64,000 nucleotides of DNA from Brachycybe producta (GCA_036925085.1 JAUPFP010000089.1:62001-126000), one strand, 5' to 3'. Positions 10,872 through 23,164 are shown, counted from the first letter of the stretch. Notes: generated by a model from the sequence alone, not told the origin. Made by a program: numbers and translations.

Positions 10872-13489
10872 ATGGAATTAAAAACACCTAACATGGACGA
10901 ACAATCAAATATTCTTAATTCCTGCGATTCACCCTCAGACATAATGCCCAGAATATTGGACATTTTGAGACAAAAAATCGAACTGGGAGATTTGTGGATA
11001 ACCAAATGCAATGAAACAAAGAACCGCATTCGAGGAATTGAAAAACTAGTTAGAAAAATGGAAGCAGAATTAACATTTTTAAAGAATGTTTGTAACAATC
11101 GTTGTTTGTAATTTACAATAAATATGATCAAAGAAATTCAAGTTACTTTTTTTCCCCCTTTAGTTACGGAAGTGTCAATCTGTGAAACCAGATCAAGTAA
11201 ATAGTAGCAATTTGGTGCATTTACAAGCAATTGCTCATACAGCTCTCACGGCACGGCCCGTCACAAGTGTTCTTCAGCCAATGCCCATCTCGGATGGGTC
11301 CGTTGATTCCCGAACTCGAAACATTGTTGTAGACATTATAACAGATGATGGTTACGTATGGATCAAAGTTGTTGCCAGAAATCCAAAGGCTCTCAACCAA
11401 ATATCTATGGGTACAATTGACAAAATAATTTTTAAAATAAAAAAAATTCATTAAAATCATAAAAAAAACTTAAAAAGAAAAATTGTATGAGTCACCAACG
11501 AAAAGTCTACCCCTCTAACTCAGATGCTAATGTTGCCACTCACATTTCCATAATTCCTTAAGAGGCTAAATCACAAAATTACATCGAAAAATCTCCACAA
11601 AGAGCGCTAGCATCGTTTTTCTATCGAGCCCATAGACCCAATGTTAAAGAATAAATGTTAATTTTTAAAATACACAGTAGCAGCAATATGTTTCTTTTTC
11701 ATATTTAAAGTTGTCCAATATTATGTTTTCAAAGTGTAATGTGCACCTTAAATATATGCTGATCAAGTCATAGAATGACAACAAATTGCTAAGTGCGGTT
11801 ATATTTTTAAAAACCTTTTAAAAATCGCGAATTTCTAACTTTTATGTTAAATTCCATTGAGTACGTATTCGTAAGCAAAAAACATCCATTACAACACTCG
11901 TAAAAATACCTAAAATAATTTTGAAAAACCACAAGTAATCCACAGTGAAGACAACACATTGGATGGATTGTGGATGTGATCGTGTGGATTTTTTTTTCCT
12001 GGTTTTTTAAAATTAGTTTTACTTATTTTCACGAGCATTTTAATGGCCCCGAAATGGCCCATTCCATCAATTGGCTTTCTGTGGTTGTCTTGCGCCTGTA
12101 CACAGATGGTAACACAATTAGCAAACTTCTCCAATAGCTGCATTTTTTCATCAGTAGTCTACTTTAGTCAAAATTCAAACCCTGTTTTTGTTTATTGCAG
12201 GCGACGGGCATTTTGGTGAAAAGACCATTCTGGATCACGCTGTCGATTATGTCCGTTGTTCCAAACAGAATCCGAACTATTATGTAGTACCATCTGTGCA
12301 TTTCTTCTTCTACAAGGGAATATCTGAAGCACTTTCAAATAGACTTGAACGAGAAAATGTTTTGGTGCAATCATTTAGCGAGGATACACTTTTATCTCCA
12401 AATTCATTTTGCATTAGGTGTCTTAAATTACAAACTAACCTTTTCAAGAGGTTTGTTCTAAAAAAGGTTCTCTTTAATAGGGAACAATTGGCAGGCAATG
12501 ACATCCTTTGTAAACCACGTGTCACACTGCTGAATCTGGATGTTAGCTGCATGATTGCGTATGTATCATCTCTAACAAATGGCAAATGTAACCTTGTCTT
12601 CAAAGAAGGCATATTGACCGAACAGGCTTCCAGAGAAAGGCAGAATCCAATAAAGCCGACAATTGACAAGTGGTTTGCATGTAAACTCTTGAGTAATTAT
12701 TCACATGAGAAGACACGGTATGATAAAGAACTTTATTTATCTTAAGGTTGTAAACTTGTGAGTTGCGAGACTGCAGTCTGTGATTTCAACAAGATAATAG
12801 ATATTATCGGTGGCGACAATGAGAAGCTGAGAGCACATGATCTTTTGGAACGTGTGGCTGTTGTCAAGGATCTTGTTTCTCCTAAAATTGCCGCTCTTCG
12901 ATTGGGTGGTCAGATCAAGAACCGTTCGCTGGTTAGTGTGTTTTAAAGGACATAATTGTATCGCTTCCTCGTAAGGAAGCCTTTTATTTTTTTAAAAAGG
13001 TAATTTTTGGAACCGGTGAGTCGATGCAGGCTGTAACTGTGACCGCTAACGTTGGATTCGTAAGGTCTGCAGAATCTCAGGTTAGATAAACCTCTGAATT
13101 AAAACAAACAGCACACAAAATTATCTTGGGTTGACGCTAGTTTAGTTACGTGTCTTAATTTGAGAGTCGAAAGTCTGAACTAGATCATTTGAGTAGTCTA
13201 GTTCGGACACTGCTCTCAAATTTAAAAAAAATACTCATAAAATTTAACCTGTATGAACATTAAACACATATTTAGTTTAGTTCTTAAAGTACTTTGAGCT
13301 TCATTTCAACATTTTAAACGTTGAAATCTTGTCAATCTAAAATCGACATTTTCTTGTCCTAAAAATGGAATGCCTGACCTAACTCAATAATTGTTGTATC
13401 TGGTTTTGCAGGGTGTTTCGCTGGCCGTCTTCGTGCATGAATCGAGAGCACTAACCGAATCAAAAGAAAAAACCGCAACTGAGCTTTAA
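10872..13489 (+). CDS. DUF1308/UPF0415 family protein (C7orf25 homologue), six exons
   Basis: Exons: 10,872-11,087; 11,164-11,410; 12,201-12,680; 12,747-12,931; 13,000-13,080; 13,412-13,489. All introns are GT-AG and phases agree; the total is 1,287 bp, or 428 residues plus stop, close to the 421 of human C7orf25. Recognisable blocks are an N-terminal helix region ending AELTFLKN, IVVDIITDDGYVWIKV (exon 2), GHFGEKTILDHAVDYV (exon 3), LNLDVSCMIAYVSSL with LVFKEGILTEQASRER (exon 3), SCETAVCDF (exon 4), FGTGESMQAVTVTANVGFVR (exon 5) and ALTESKEKTATEL (exon 6). The family is conserved in animals; its molecular function is not established, and a PIN-like nuclease fold has been proposed for its C-terminal part. 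Intron 2 carries a TTAA MITE and intron 5 a hairpin. The start is the first in-frame Met after a stop. The gene converges on REV1. Confidence 0.93.
11558..12042. mobile_element. TTAA MITE family, copy B (intron 2 of DUF1308 gene)
   Basis: The left arm starts at TTAA 11,558-11,561 and is intact through the central CACAGTGAAG region. The right arm stops at GAGCATTTTAATGG (12,042), so about 300 bp are missing. It is spliced out with intron 2 and does not touch either splice site. Confidence 0.85.
13157..13222 (+). other. Pre-miRNA-like hairpin in intron 5 of the DUF1308 gene
   Basis: The arms 13,157-13,184 and 13,196-13,222 pair as a 10-bp outer stem (AATTTGAGAG with CTCTCAAATT), a small asymmetric internal loop, and a 12-bp inner stem (GTCTGAACTAGA with TCTAGTTCGGAC, one G-U pair), around an 11-nt loop. 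Length of 66 nt and duplex geometry resemble a short animal pre-miRNA. It lies on the sense strand of the host intron. The reverse strand folds equally. It could instead be the remnant of a small palindromic transposon. No expression evidence exists here. Confidence 0.4.
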
Positions 13490-13556
13490 AAATGCCATCA
13501 ATTAGTGCTTTTTATCTTTTATACACTTCTTGCAAAGCAAAAACTTGTTCCATGTA

Positions 13557-13562
13557 AATAAA
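13557..13562 (+). terminator. AATAAA polyadenylation signal of the DUF1308 gene
   Basis: AATAAA lies 68 bp after the stop codon. Cleavage 10-30 nt downstream would fall at or inside the last REV1 exon, so the 3' ends of the two convergent genes probably overlap. Confidence 0.6.
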
Positions 13563-13576
13563 AGATACGAAACCAT

Positions 13577-16500
13577 TCAAAAAACGTCCAGTTTGATGTG
13601 TCCGCCATACAACATCTTCACAGTTGCTTGTACTTCAGTGACAATCTTGTTGAAAGCGTTTTTCCATTGTGATTGGTTTTTACGACCGATCAATCTAAAA
13701 AGCATCCGTAACAGAACGTAAGCCTTCTCTATTTCGTGATGAATAACCGCATCCGAAAGACTCTCCTTTATGATGTTGACATCTTCATCCATAGGAACTA
13801 AAAGCACTCGTAAATAAATATAGCAATAAAATGAAATCCTATAAAAACGTTTCATACTGTCACGTGTTTCCATCCATTCTTTTAATAGAGTTTTCATTTC
13901 TTCAAGTGACATTGCACCACACAAACTGTGTTGTTGTTCCTGTTCTTCTTTATGACCAACTGATGATAAGATAATTGGACTCTATTGAAAATAACATAAA
14001 AATTAACACATCTCACCATAAAAAGTTCCCGTTTAGTAGCCTTACAGGAGACCGTTTGCTGGTTTCATTATGTAATCTTTCACAAAAACGCTGAGAACTT
14101 CCCGATATAATGACTGGACTCTATTGAAACGAAAGCAAAGTTACGGATATATTGGTGAAAGAAATTAATGAAAACATTTCGAAACTCAATGTTTAATTAT
14201 ATTTCAAGATTTTTTGTTATGGAAATACCTTTTTATTACGCAGGCATGCTATAGACCTTTGTTGTATTAAGAGGCTACATCACAAAATTACTTCGAAAAA
14301 TCTCCGCAAAGAGCGCTAGCATCGTTTTTCTATTGAGCCCATAGACCCAATGTTAAAAGAAAAAAATGTTAATTTTAAAAATACAGTCGTGGCAATATAT
14401 ATTCTTATATTTAAAGTTGTCCAATATTAAGTTTTCAAAGTCCAATGTGCACCTTAAATATATGCCGATCGAGTGATATAACGACAAAAAAGTGCGGTTA
14501 TATTTTTAAAAAGTACTTCAAAATAGCGAATTTCTAACTCTTATGTTAAACTCCATTGAGTACGCGCTCATAAGCAAAAAAAATCCATTAAAATGCTCGT
14601 AAAAATACATAAAATAATTTAAAAAAACACAATGAAACCACAGTGAAGCCAACACATTGGCGAACGTGCTGATTTTTTTTTTCTGTTTTTTAAAAATTAT
14701 TTTTAGGTACTTTATGACTATTTTATTGAATGATTTTTGCGTACGAGCGCGTACTCAATGGAGTTTAACATAACAGTTAGAAATTCACGATTTTGTAGTT
14801 TTTAAAAATATGATGGCATTTACCAATTTTTTGTCATTCTATCACTCGATCAGCATACTGTATATTTAAGGTGCACATTGCTCTTTGAAAACTTAATATT
14901 GGACAACTTTAAATATGAAAAATAAAAATATTGCCACGACTGTGTATTTTAAAAATTAACATTTTTTCTTTAACATTGGGTCTATGGGCTCAATAGAAAA
15001 ACGATGCTAGCGTTCTTTGAGGAAATTTTTCAAAGTAATTTAGTGATGTAGCCTGTTAAAACAGGCAACTATTTTCGTGATCCTTAGTACGTTTGTTATT
15101 ACAACTTTTGAGTTTAGTTAAAAACTTTACCGTTGATCTGCTACCAATGTCTGCGGCTGCAAAATGTTTGTCAATTGCTAGATACTTGAACGGAACTTCC
15201 TTCGCCGGACTTGCTTTTTTCGGGCTTCGTTTTTTTGGACTCGTCCTACTGGATTTAATGTCATTGCGCTTCGGACTCGAGTAAGATGTCGAAGGTACTG
15301 CAAACTTCGCAGTTTTCTGAGGAGACGCCTGCTCGGAACTCGTCTAAATACAAAAAAGTCAAGTTTTGATGAAATGATTAAACAATTATTGTATTTTATA
15401 GTTACAGTACTTCTTCTGTTTTTAACAACATCACACTTGTTGATTTGCTCATAACTTCTTTACGACTGTCTAGAAATTGCTTCAAAGTGTTTGTCTGTGG
15501 AACTGTCTCTTTGGAAGTAAGACGTGATACTTGAATCCCAACCTAAAAGCACAAAACAAAATTCATTGATTTGGGACAACAAAAAATAAACTACAAACAG
15601 AATACACACTCCACGGACGTCGGACACCGCGGCTTTGATCTGAAGAAACAGCTTATCTGATTCACGAGCAATGATGTCTGCACTGTCCGTTTCACAAGAC
15701 AGCGTAACGGCACGAGCAAGACTATCGCATAAACCGTGTCCCATAAACTTCACAGTATCTAGAGGAGCATCTGGCTTACGAACCTTAGAAATAAACATAT
15801 AAAACCGTAACTGACTTGGAACAAACAAAAACAAATATTAGTTATTAACCTTAAGTTTCAATGTGATCGTCTTTCCCTTAGTTTCAATCTTACGAAGCCT
15901 AGTCTCTACTTCGACAGCTATTTCGTTCAGTAGCGTCTGTAATTCTGTAAGCTACTTAAAGAAAAACTTTCAATTTCAATTATGGTTTATAATGAGCAGC
16001 ACTTCAAACAAAAACACACTTTGGTAAATCTAATGCCGTAATTAACTTCTGCCGAGACTGAGTGTCTGCTGCGATGTTGACGAACGACTCGATCGTCAAT
16101 CCCTCGGCACATATTATACAGAATCTGGCCCATTTTCGGTCCAAACTCCTTCTTGAGAATGCTAATAGAAATCTCCCGTAGATCGGCACAAGTCTGAACT
16201 CCCATCAGTTTCAACCTTGATTCCATAGATCGCCCCACACCTAAAAGACAATTCGTAAAACAAATGCATACTTGTAAGTAAAATTATAATTAAAATTCTA
16301 GATTATAATCCACGTTACGGAAACAACTTTAAGAAGAAAACAAAAGCGTTTTAGAAACTACGGTGAAAACCGTTTAATACGAAAACGGATGACAGGAAAA
16401 ATCTGATAATACAAAATATATTTCCGGCCCAGTCAATCAGTACAGGATTTTCTATTTTTTCAATGGTTCAAGACAGAACAACTAACACAAAAATATCGGT

Positions 16501-19500
16501 TAAGAGGCTACATCGCAAAATTACTTCGAAAAATCTCCACAAAGCGCGCTAATATCGTTTTTCTATTGATCCCATAGAGCCAATGTTAAAGAAAAAATGT
16601 TAATTTTTAAAATACACATTCGCGGCAATATATTTACTTATTTTTCATATTTAAAGTTGTTCAATATTAAGTTTTCAAAGTGCAATGTGCACCTTAAATA
16701 TACCCTGATCAAGTGATATAATAACAAAACATCGATAAGCGCGGTTATATTTTTTAAAACTATTTCAAAATCGCGAATTTCTAACTTATGTTAAACTCCA
16801 TTGAGTACTGTCCAAATAAGAAAAAAACACCCATTAAAATGCTCGTAAAAATAATTTTTAAAAACCAGAAAAAATCAGCATGTGCGCCAATGTGTCCGCT
16901 TCACTGTGGTTTAATTGTGGTTTTTTAAAATTATTTTAGGTATTTTATGAGCATTTTAATGAATGTTTTTTTTTGCTTACGGGCGCGTGCTCAATGGAGT
17001 TTGACATAAACAGTTCGAAATTCGCGATTTTGAAATAGTTTTTAAAAATATAACCGCGCTTTTCGATGTTTTGTTATTATATCACTCAATCAGCATATAC
17101 ATGTATTTAAGGTGCACATTGCACTTTGAAAACTTAATATTGGACAACTTTAAATGTGAAAAATTAACACTTTTTTTCTTTAACATTGGGTCTATAGGCT
17201 CAATAGAAAAACGATTGATTTTCTGAATGATTTTCTCAAACCATAATTGTTTTAACGATGTCAGTGCCCCTTTATCAGTCCATATATTGATGTCTGTGGC
17301 AATTTATCATATTCTTAACTGAAATTTTATTCAATTATTTCCTCCTATTTGTATATTTTGCAATGGCTAATGACAATGACCTACCTGGGAGATTTGACAC
17401 ATCCTCCGTACAAACAAAATCGACTTCCTGACTAGGTCTCAAGATCACCTGCCCGTTAGGTTTAGCTTTTCTGGTTGCAATCCTAGCCAAAAGAAAGTTT
17501 CTTGCTATTCAAAAGAAGAAAAAAATGCTTATTGTAAGTTCAGAAAATTCCATGCATCCATGGAATGCAACTAACGACGCACCGATTCCAACGGAACATG
17601 AACAATTCGTCTCTTTGAAAACATCATTTCGTATGCAAGAAGCAAACTGTTCGGGACTTGCACCACTCGCTTCGATTATACTTGTACAATTAACAAACAT
17701 TTCATCGCAACTGACAGCCTCGATATCTAAAGTGTAACTGAAACGGTAGAAAATGGGTCTAACACAAAATAGCCAGTATTGCAAAAAATAAAAAACCCAT
17801 TTTACCACAAACCTTGCAACAATATTATACAATTTTTGAGCCACTTCCTTGTACTCTTCGAAGTCATAAGGAATTGTAACGATATTCGGACACAACCGTC
17901 TGGCATCACCCAACCAACTGCCGTTACAAACTCCGGCTTTTCTTGCTTCGTAGTTGCAGCAAGCGATTTCGGACGTCGAACCGTATCTATCACAATCAGA
18001 CGATCGACTAGGAATGCCTTCGCTCTCTGACTTCGAAGGCCCTTTCCCTCGTGAGTGCGTTACCGCAACTGGCAACCCTGAGTGTTTAAATTTGTCAATT
18101 AAGAAACTTTAGATGCGCCACGAACGTCAATCGGGCGATATATGGGCTGCTATAACTTTGGGCCGATACAAATATCGGCCGTTATAGGGCCTTAAAACAA
18201 TTATCGTTTGCGAAAAAATGTTTTTAAAAATATTTCTAACAATTTATAAAATATAAAAGGTATGTCATGAGTAAGAAAAGAAAATTAACCTACCTTCATA
18301 ACTTGCTGAAATTCCTGTAAAACGATCACAAGAGACGAAAATACTCGAACCATGTACACGACTTGCAATTTTTTTCCCGCTGGATCGTTATCTTTTTCTT
18401 TTTTTTGGCAGGCGACCCAACAGAAAAATACATCTGCCAGAGAAGTGCAGTTGTAGGAGGTACTGAGTCGGGTATTTACTCCTCTTGTGTGCGTTTCATT
18501 GGAATACAATAGATCACCAAAGTAAGTTAATTTTGTTTTCTTATTCATGACATACCGTTTATATTTTAATTAAGACGTTAATTATATTTTTAAAAACTAT
18601 TTTTCGTAAACGGCAATAGTGTTAACGATGTCAGCGCGCCTATATCGTCCTTACAGCGCATACATATTACCCCATTGATGTCCGTGGCGCTTCTAAAGTA
18701 TCTTAAATTTCAAACTTTGAAAAGTTTTTTTATAAGTTTATTTAACCTCTAAGTTCTGGCCTCTTACGTAATCCAACCGAAACAAAGAAACAGTCCATGT
18801 CAATATGCATCACAACTTGCTTCCATTCACCTCCTTCATCCCATTTCGGTTCCGACATCTCTTTTTTTGGTCCGGATGAGATCCACTCTATAAGGCGCTC
18901 GATTCCGTCGAACTTTCCGTTTGACATCTCTCGAAGTCGATTGACGTATTCACGAAATTCGGTTCCCATCGTGGAAATGTGATGCAACCGAGACCGGCTG
19001 TGAAATTCACTCAGGAAACCTTTATTCTTTTCTTTCGATTCGAATGCATCGGAACCTGGTGTCACTTCGCAATTGTCATTTGGAGCAGCTTGCAAGTTCG
19101 TTTTCTGCTCTTCTAATGGTGACGGTTCCATCAAAGAATCGTTTCTGAAGTATGCAGGAGATTCGACACTTACTTTCGGAGCAAACCTAAGGATCGGTTG
19201 CGCCGTTTCGTACACACTGTATTCCAGATAAGGAAGAAGACGACCGCTTCGAATGCTTTCAATCCCCCAAAAAAAAGTTAATAAACGACTTAAAACTAGA
19301 GGTGGGAAGAATCCTAAATTTTCTCGAATCCGAATCCCACGAATCTCCCGAATCCTTCATATAAATTGCAACAATTGTGTTTTTTTTGTTACTGAACGCT
19401 TCTATCGAACGTCAATAGAGTTAAAACTAATTTTACCAAAAAAATTTAACAGTTTTTATTTTAGGTTAGGATTCGAAAGACGCGAAGATTCGAGTTTTTG

Positions 19501-21666
19501 AATCTCGATTTTTTTTGAAGATTCTCGGGATTCGAAATGCCCAATCCTACTTAAAACGAAACAAACATTACGGCTGGTACCTTTCTACGATCCATTCCGG
19601 TCTAACAACCTTTTGCGTCCTGAGGTTCTTCATTTTGCTGTTGGGCAATGTGGAAGCGATGACATGAGTTGTGTTTTTCACATTGTAGTAGTAATGATAG
19701 GAACCACCGTGATACATTATCAATTGCTTCAGTTGGTCGGCAGGTGGTGCTGTTTATTAAACAAGAATATTTTTTTTTTAAAAAAAGCTAAAATTGATTC
19801 CATTTTTTTCTGTTTCTGCTTAGTTTACGCTCTGAAGAAACACAACCACATTGACTTAATGCTACTGCTTATCGGGATGATCTCTTTGTATGACCCATGA
19901 GGTGACCCAAAGCAGGATATTTTCATCGTCATCAGCTGATAGAACTAGGTCAATCCTCTGTATGATAGTACAGCGGGTTGACAAAATCCCATGCCAATCC
20001 AAACAAAAAGAAACGATCCAGAAAAAATTAAGCGAGCCAGGATCGCTCCTGGTCTTATCGTTTCACCATTTACATTTTACAACAACGTCAAAAATACTTA
20101 ACAGGCTACATCGCAAAATTACTTCGAAAAATCTCCGCAGCATCGTTTTTCTATTGCGCCCATAGACCGAAATACACAGTCGCGGCAATAAGTAAATTTT
20201 TCATATTTAAAGTTGTCCAATATTAAAAGTGCAATGTGCACCTTAAATATATGCTTGATCGAGTGATAGAATGACAAAAAATTGGTAAGTGCAGTTATAT
20301 TTTTTTAAAAACTATTTCAAAATCGCGAATTTCTAACTCTTATGTTAAACTTCATTTAGTAAGTGCTCGTAAGCAAATAAAATCTATTAAAATGCTGGTA
20401 AAAATACCTAAAAATAACACATTGGCGCACGTGCTGATTTTTTTCCTGTTTTTTTTTTTAAAATTATTTTTACGAGCATTTTAATGGATGTTTTTTTTAT
20501 TTCGACGTACTCAATGGAGTTCAACACAAGAGTTAGAAATTCGCAATTTTGAACTATTTTTTTTTTTTAAATATAACCACACTTACTCGATCAGCATATA
20601 TTTAAGGTGCACTTTGAAGCATCAAAATTGGACAGATTTAAATATGAAAAATAAAAATATTGCCGCCACTGTGTATTTTAAAAATTAACATTTTTTCTTT
20701 AATGTTAGAACAAAATATTTGAAGAAAAAAATGATTATTAGAAGATTTTAGTTGGTTTTATAGATTAAATATACATGTTATAAATCCATCTGAACTTGAT
20801 AATCATTGACGTTAAAAAAATAAAAAAACTGCCGCTTAGGCCAGTACGTCGCTGTGCTCGTCAAGACCTGCACGTCATTCGACCAGGACAAGCAGTTTTG
20901 TTAACTCGCTGTACCCGTGGCGTTTCTCCCAACAATGAGTGCAGGATAATAAAAATTGCACTGGTAAGCAAAACTTCGTTATATCTTAACGGATCCACAC
21001 GAGTCAAAGGCTCCGGAGTAACTAAACTCTCAACCCTCAGTTGACAATAGCACAAGTCCGACAAGTCAACAAGGGCAAAAGTTTGAGGCCCAAGTACGAG
21101 GCCAAGTAGTCTAAACACACCCTTAGGCCTTAGCCATGTTTGTTTTATAATAACATACATTCATCAGGGTCATCACTATCTCTCTCTCTCTCTTTTTCTT
21201 TCCATTAATTTTTAGGGGGCGCGCGCCATCTGCGCCCCCCACCCGAGATACGATACTGATTTTCGTGTTGACGAGAACGGCTGAAAAAACGTTTTCAATT
21301 TTTTTCAATAACGTTTTTAAAAAACACAATATCCAGGGTTCTCTATTGCGTTCTTCACATTTACAGCAATGACTCGTTTACAGTCGGATAATAAATATTA
21401 TATGACTGTAAAAGCCTTTGAAAAAAAAAGTACAAGTTAACATTTCAAAATCACTGCTCTGGAAATGGCCCTTAATAAAAAAAAATAATAATAAACCCAC
21501 TTGTATAACCATTGACATAGATCGAAATTCCTTTGAAGATATTTCTATTTCTTTCACCAGATGATGATGATGAAGTGGTTGCGCTTATATCGTCGTTCAA
21601 TCCATTCTTGGCATCCAAAGCGAACTGCGCATTCAATTTGGACTGTTTGTGTTGGATGTAGTCCTT
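13577..21666 (-). CDS. REV1: DNA repair protein REV1 (Y-family dCMP transferase), 14 exons, first exon not found
   Basis: Exons in transcript order: 21,666-21,501; 19,749-19,581; 19,255-18,747; 18,077-17,813; 17,737-17,576; 17,500-17,385; 16,240-16,020; 15,951-15,850; 15,783-15,610; 15,542-15,411; 15,343-15,131; 14,120-14,046; 13,981-13,858; 13,797-13,577. Together 2,649 bp in one frame (882 residues plus stop); human REV1 has 1,251, so the linker regions are short. Domains: BRCT (IFKGISIYVNGYT; THVIASTLPN; VRPEWIVES), the FHSRSRLHHIS motif, and the polymerase palm with metal-binding HIDMDCFFVSV and catalytic EAVSCDE. Also seen are YEARKAGV (fingers), LLARIATRKAKPNG, NLPGVGRSMESRL (thumb), SVSAEVNYGIRFT, little finger VRKPDAPLDTVKF, and the C-terminal domain that binds other polymerases and REV7 (LLKEW...MDEDV...MLYGGHIKLDVF). 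It inserts dCMP opposite abasic sites and scaffolds translesion synthesis in the nucleus. Introns hold several MITEs. Confidence 0.95.
14267..15059. mobile_element. TTAA MITE family, copy C (REV1 intron), near full length
   Basis: Bounded by TTAA at 14,267-14,270 and 15,056-15,059, 793 bp in all. Both arms are nearly complete and face each other across a spacer containing CACATTGGCG (about 14,650). It is one of the best copies for a family consensus. The right outer end has lost a TC (GCCTG instead of GCCTC). Confidence 0.92.
16500..17214. mobile_element. TTAA MITE family, copy D (REV1 intron)
   Basis: The left end is intact at TTAA 16,500. The right arm ends abruptly after CAATAGAAAAACGAT, so the outermost 80 bp are missing. 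It lies in the intron between the exons ending at 17,385 and starting at 16,240. Confidence 0.88.
19295..19552. mobile_element. Short TIR element with TAGAGGTGGG/GATTGGGC ends, copy 1 (REV1 intron)
   Basis: About 258 bp with inverted arms rich in GATTCGAA/CGAATCC (19,313-19,360 and 19,468-19,545). A diverged relative lies at 29,552-29,873, sharing CCTTCATATAA, GGATTCG and the outer CACCTCTA/TAGAGGTG. No coding frame. The TAG-GGTGGG end type recalls small hAT-like MITEs, but no target duplication could be fixed. Confidence 0.6.
20098..20707. mobile_element. TTAA MITE family, copy E (REV1 intron)
   Basis: TTAA at 20,098-20,101 then CAGGCTACATCGC. Internal deletions removed parts of both arms near 20,165 and 20,600, and the right end is lost after CTTTAATGTTAG. 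It lies in the large intron between the first two REV1 exons found here. Confidence 0.85.
20708..21500. other. REV1 intron sequence, no gene recognised
   Basis: Contains a GC-richer block at about 20,830-21,130 with an open frame on each strand but no known motif. A (CT)n run lies near 21,180-21,193, and a CGCGCGCC patch near 21,221. The block could be an unrecognised transposon end or LTR piece. It lies within the REV1 transcription unit. Confidence 0.3.
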
Positions 21667-21850
21667 CTGTTGTCAAAATATAATAGTAAACAAGGAATTC
21701 AAGAAAATTACCTATGGATCTTTTGTTGCATTGTTTAGATTATCTTAAATGATCATATATGGCGCACCTGGCAAAACTTTCACGCAAATATTAATTTAAA
21801 AAAAAGTGAAAATCATTTTTAGCAAATGTGCGTTTTAAGAGGGTACACAT

Positions 21851-22518
21851 TGTAACACCCAGTAACTCATGATCCCGCCAGTACACTAGCCTGGGGGGGT
21901 GAGTGACTCATCTCTGTCCATGCCCTCGTTCTATATTTAAATTAAAGTGGCGGATTGCTACTCTTAGGACCATGGTCACTTGGACCTGGTTACACCTTGT
22001 AGGTGTACACAGGTCCAACGTATAAAAAGACTATGCTTCTCTTTGTTCGTCATCCACTCTTTCGCTCAACTTTTGTACTACATAGATTCTCACATCCGTA
22101 TAACATCATGGGCCCGTGGACACACTATTAATTAATAGAATTCATTCTTGTAACGTTTATGTTTCTGTACAAGAATGAACAAAGTATTTACAATATGAAA
22201 CTGCGTTGTCTACTGTTCTGAAACTAACCCTTCTCTAGACAAGCCGGAGACACCATAGGGCAAGAAAACATATTGATTCCTACGGAGCAACATATTTTCC
22301 TAACAAAAGAAGATGAACAACAATGGCGACCAGAAGTGGATGGTCACCACCCTTCTGATAGATTACACCCCTACGCATAAGGATGATTACAATCCATCAC
22401 CATCCGACTACCTCTGTAGCTCGAATCTTCTCCATGCGGCCGCTGCGCGATCAACGAGTTACAGAAAAGAGAGCATAAAGAGTTGCTCGAAAAAGTCAAG
22501 TGGCCGCCTCATGCTCAC
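21851..22518 (+). mobile_element. LTR retrotransposon 5' end: LTR copy B plus primer-binding site
   Basis: The LTR starts TGTAACACCC at 21,851, has a TATAAAAA box near 22,022 and is placed to end at AACAACA (22,322), giving 472 bp with TG...CA ends. It is followed directly by TGGCGACCAGAAGTGG (22,325-22,340), which resembles an Arg-tRNA-type primer-binding site of Gypsy or BEL elements. The open frame after it (GDQKWMVTTLL) is shared with copy A (ADQKSMVAILL on the minus strand at 2.9 kb). It stops where MITE copy F begins. No pol or 3' LTR is seen. Confidence 0.7.
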
Positions 22519-22783
22519 AACATCACACAAAATTACTTCGAAAAATATCCGCAAAGAGCATTAGCATCGTTTTTCTATTGAGCCCATAGACCCAATATTA
22601 AAGAAAAAAATGTTAATTTTTAAAATAACACAGTCACATGGCAATATGTTTATTTTCATATTTAAAGTAGTACAATATTAAGTTTTCAAAGTGCAATGTG
22701 CACTTTAAATATATGCTGATTGTGTGATAGAATGACAAGAAAATCGGTACGTTCGGTTCTATTTTTAAAAACTATTTCAAAAT
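22519..22783. mobile_element. TTAA MITE family, copy F (half element)
   Basis: Only the left arm is present, from CACAAAATTACTTCG to ACTATTTCAAAATC. The outer GAGGCTA end is missing and no right arm follows. It was inserted in or recombined with the LTR element on its left. Confidence 0.8.
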
Positions 22784-23164
22784 CCCCCCTTCGACTATTA
22801 TCTTCCTGGACTGGCAACTTCTTATCTTCTTATCTGCTATGGTCTAAGCAAAAGTAAAGCAAGCTCCGACTGGTGGCATTATTTGTACATAAGACCCGAG
22901 CAAAAGTCTCGTTTTAGCAAAGGGGAAAACATTGGGGGTGAATCATGTACTGTATTGGCAACCCATTTTAGTTTTTCCACATTTTACTGGATTTTCAGAT
23001 TTTAATTCTATTCTGGGAATCCAATAAAACGCGGAAAAAAGAGTAAAATGGTTTTTCATATGTACGATCTGCTGTAAATCTGGATACATCTTTGCAAATC
23101 TTTTAAGTACACACCGGGATTCTTTGTTGTGATACATTGTTGCAGGGCTGAATCGAGTCTGTTG

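Noticed and set aside
12310-12669. 119-codon minus-strand frame
   Set aside because: Shadow of DUF1308 exon 3.
18285-18548. 87-codon open frame on the minus strand between two REV1 exons, ending near a GTAGGT donor-like site
   Set aside because: The flanking exons join in frame across it (LRG to LPVAV) exactly as in REV1 homologues, and the frame has no REV1 similarity.
20861-21160. 99-codon minus-strand frame in a GC-richer block
   Set aside because: No family motif or consistent splice sites; it lies in a REV1 intron. Left as unclassified sequence.
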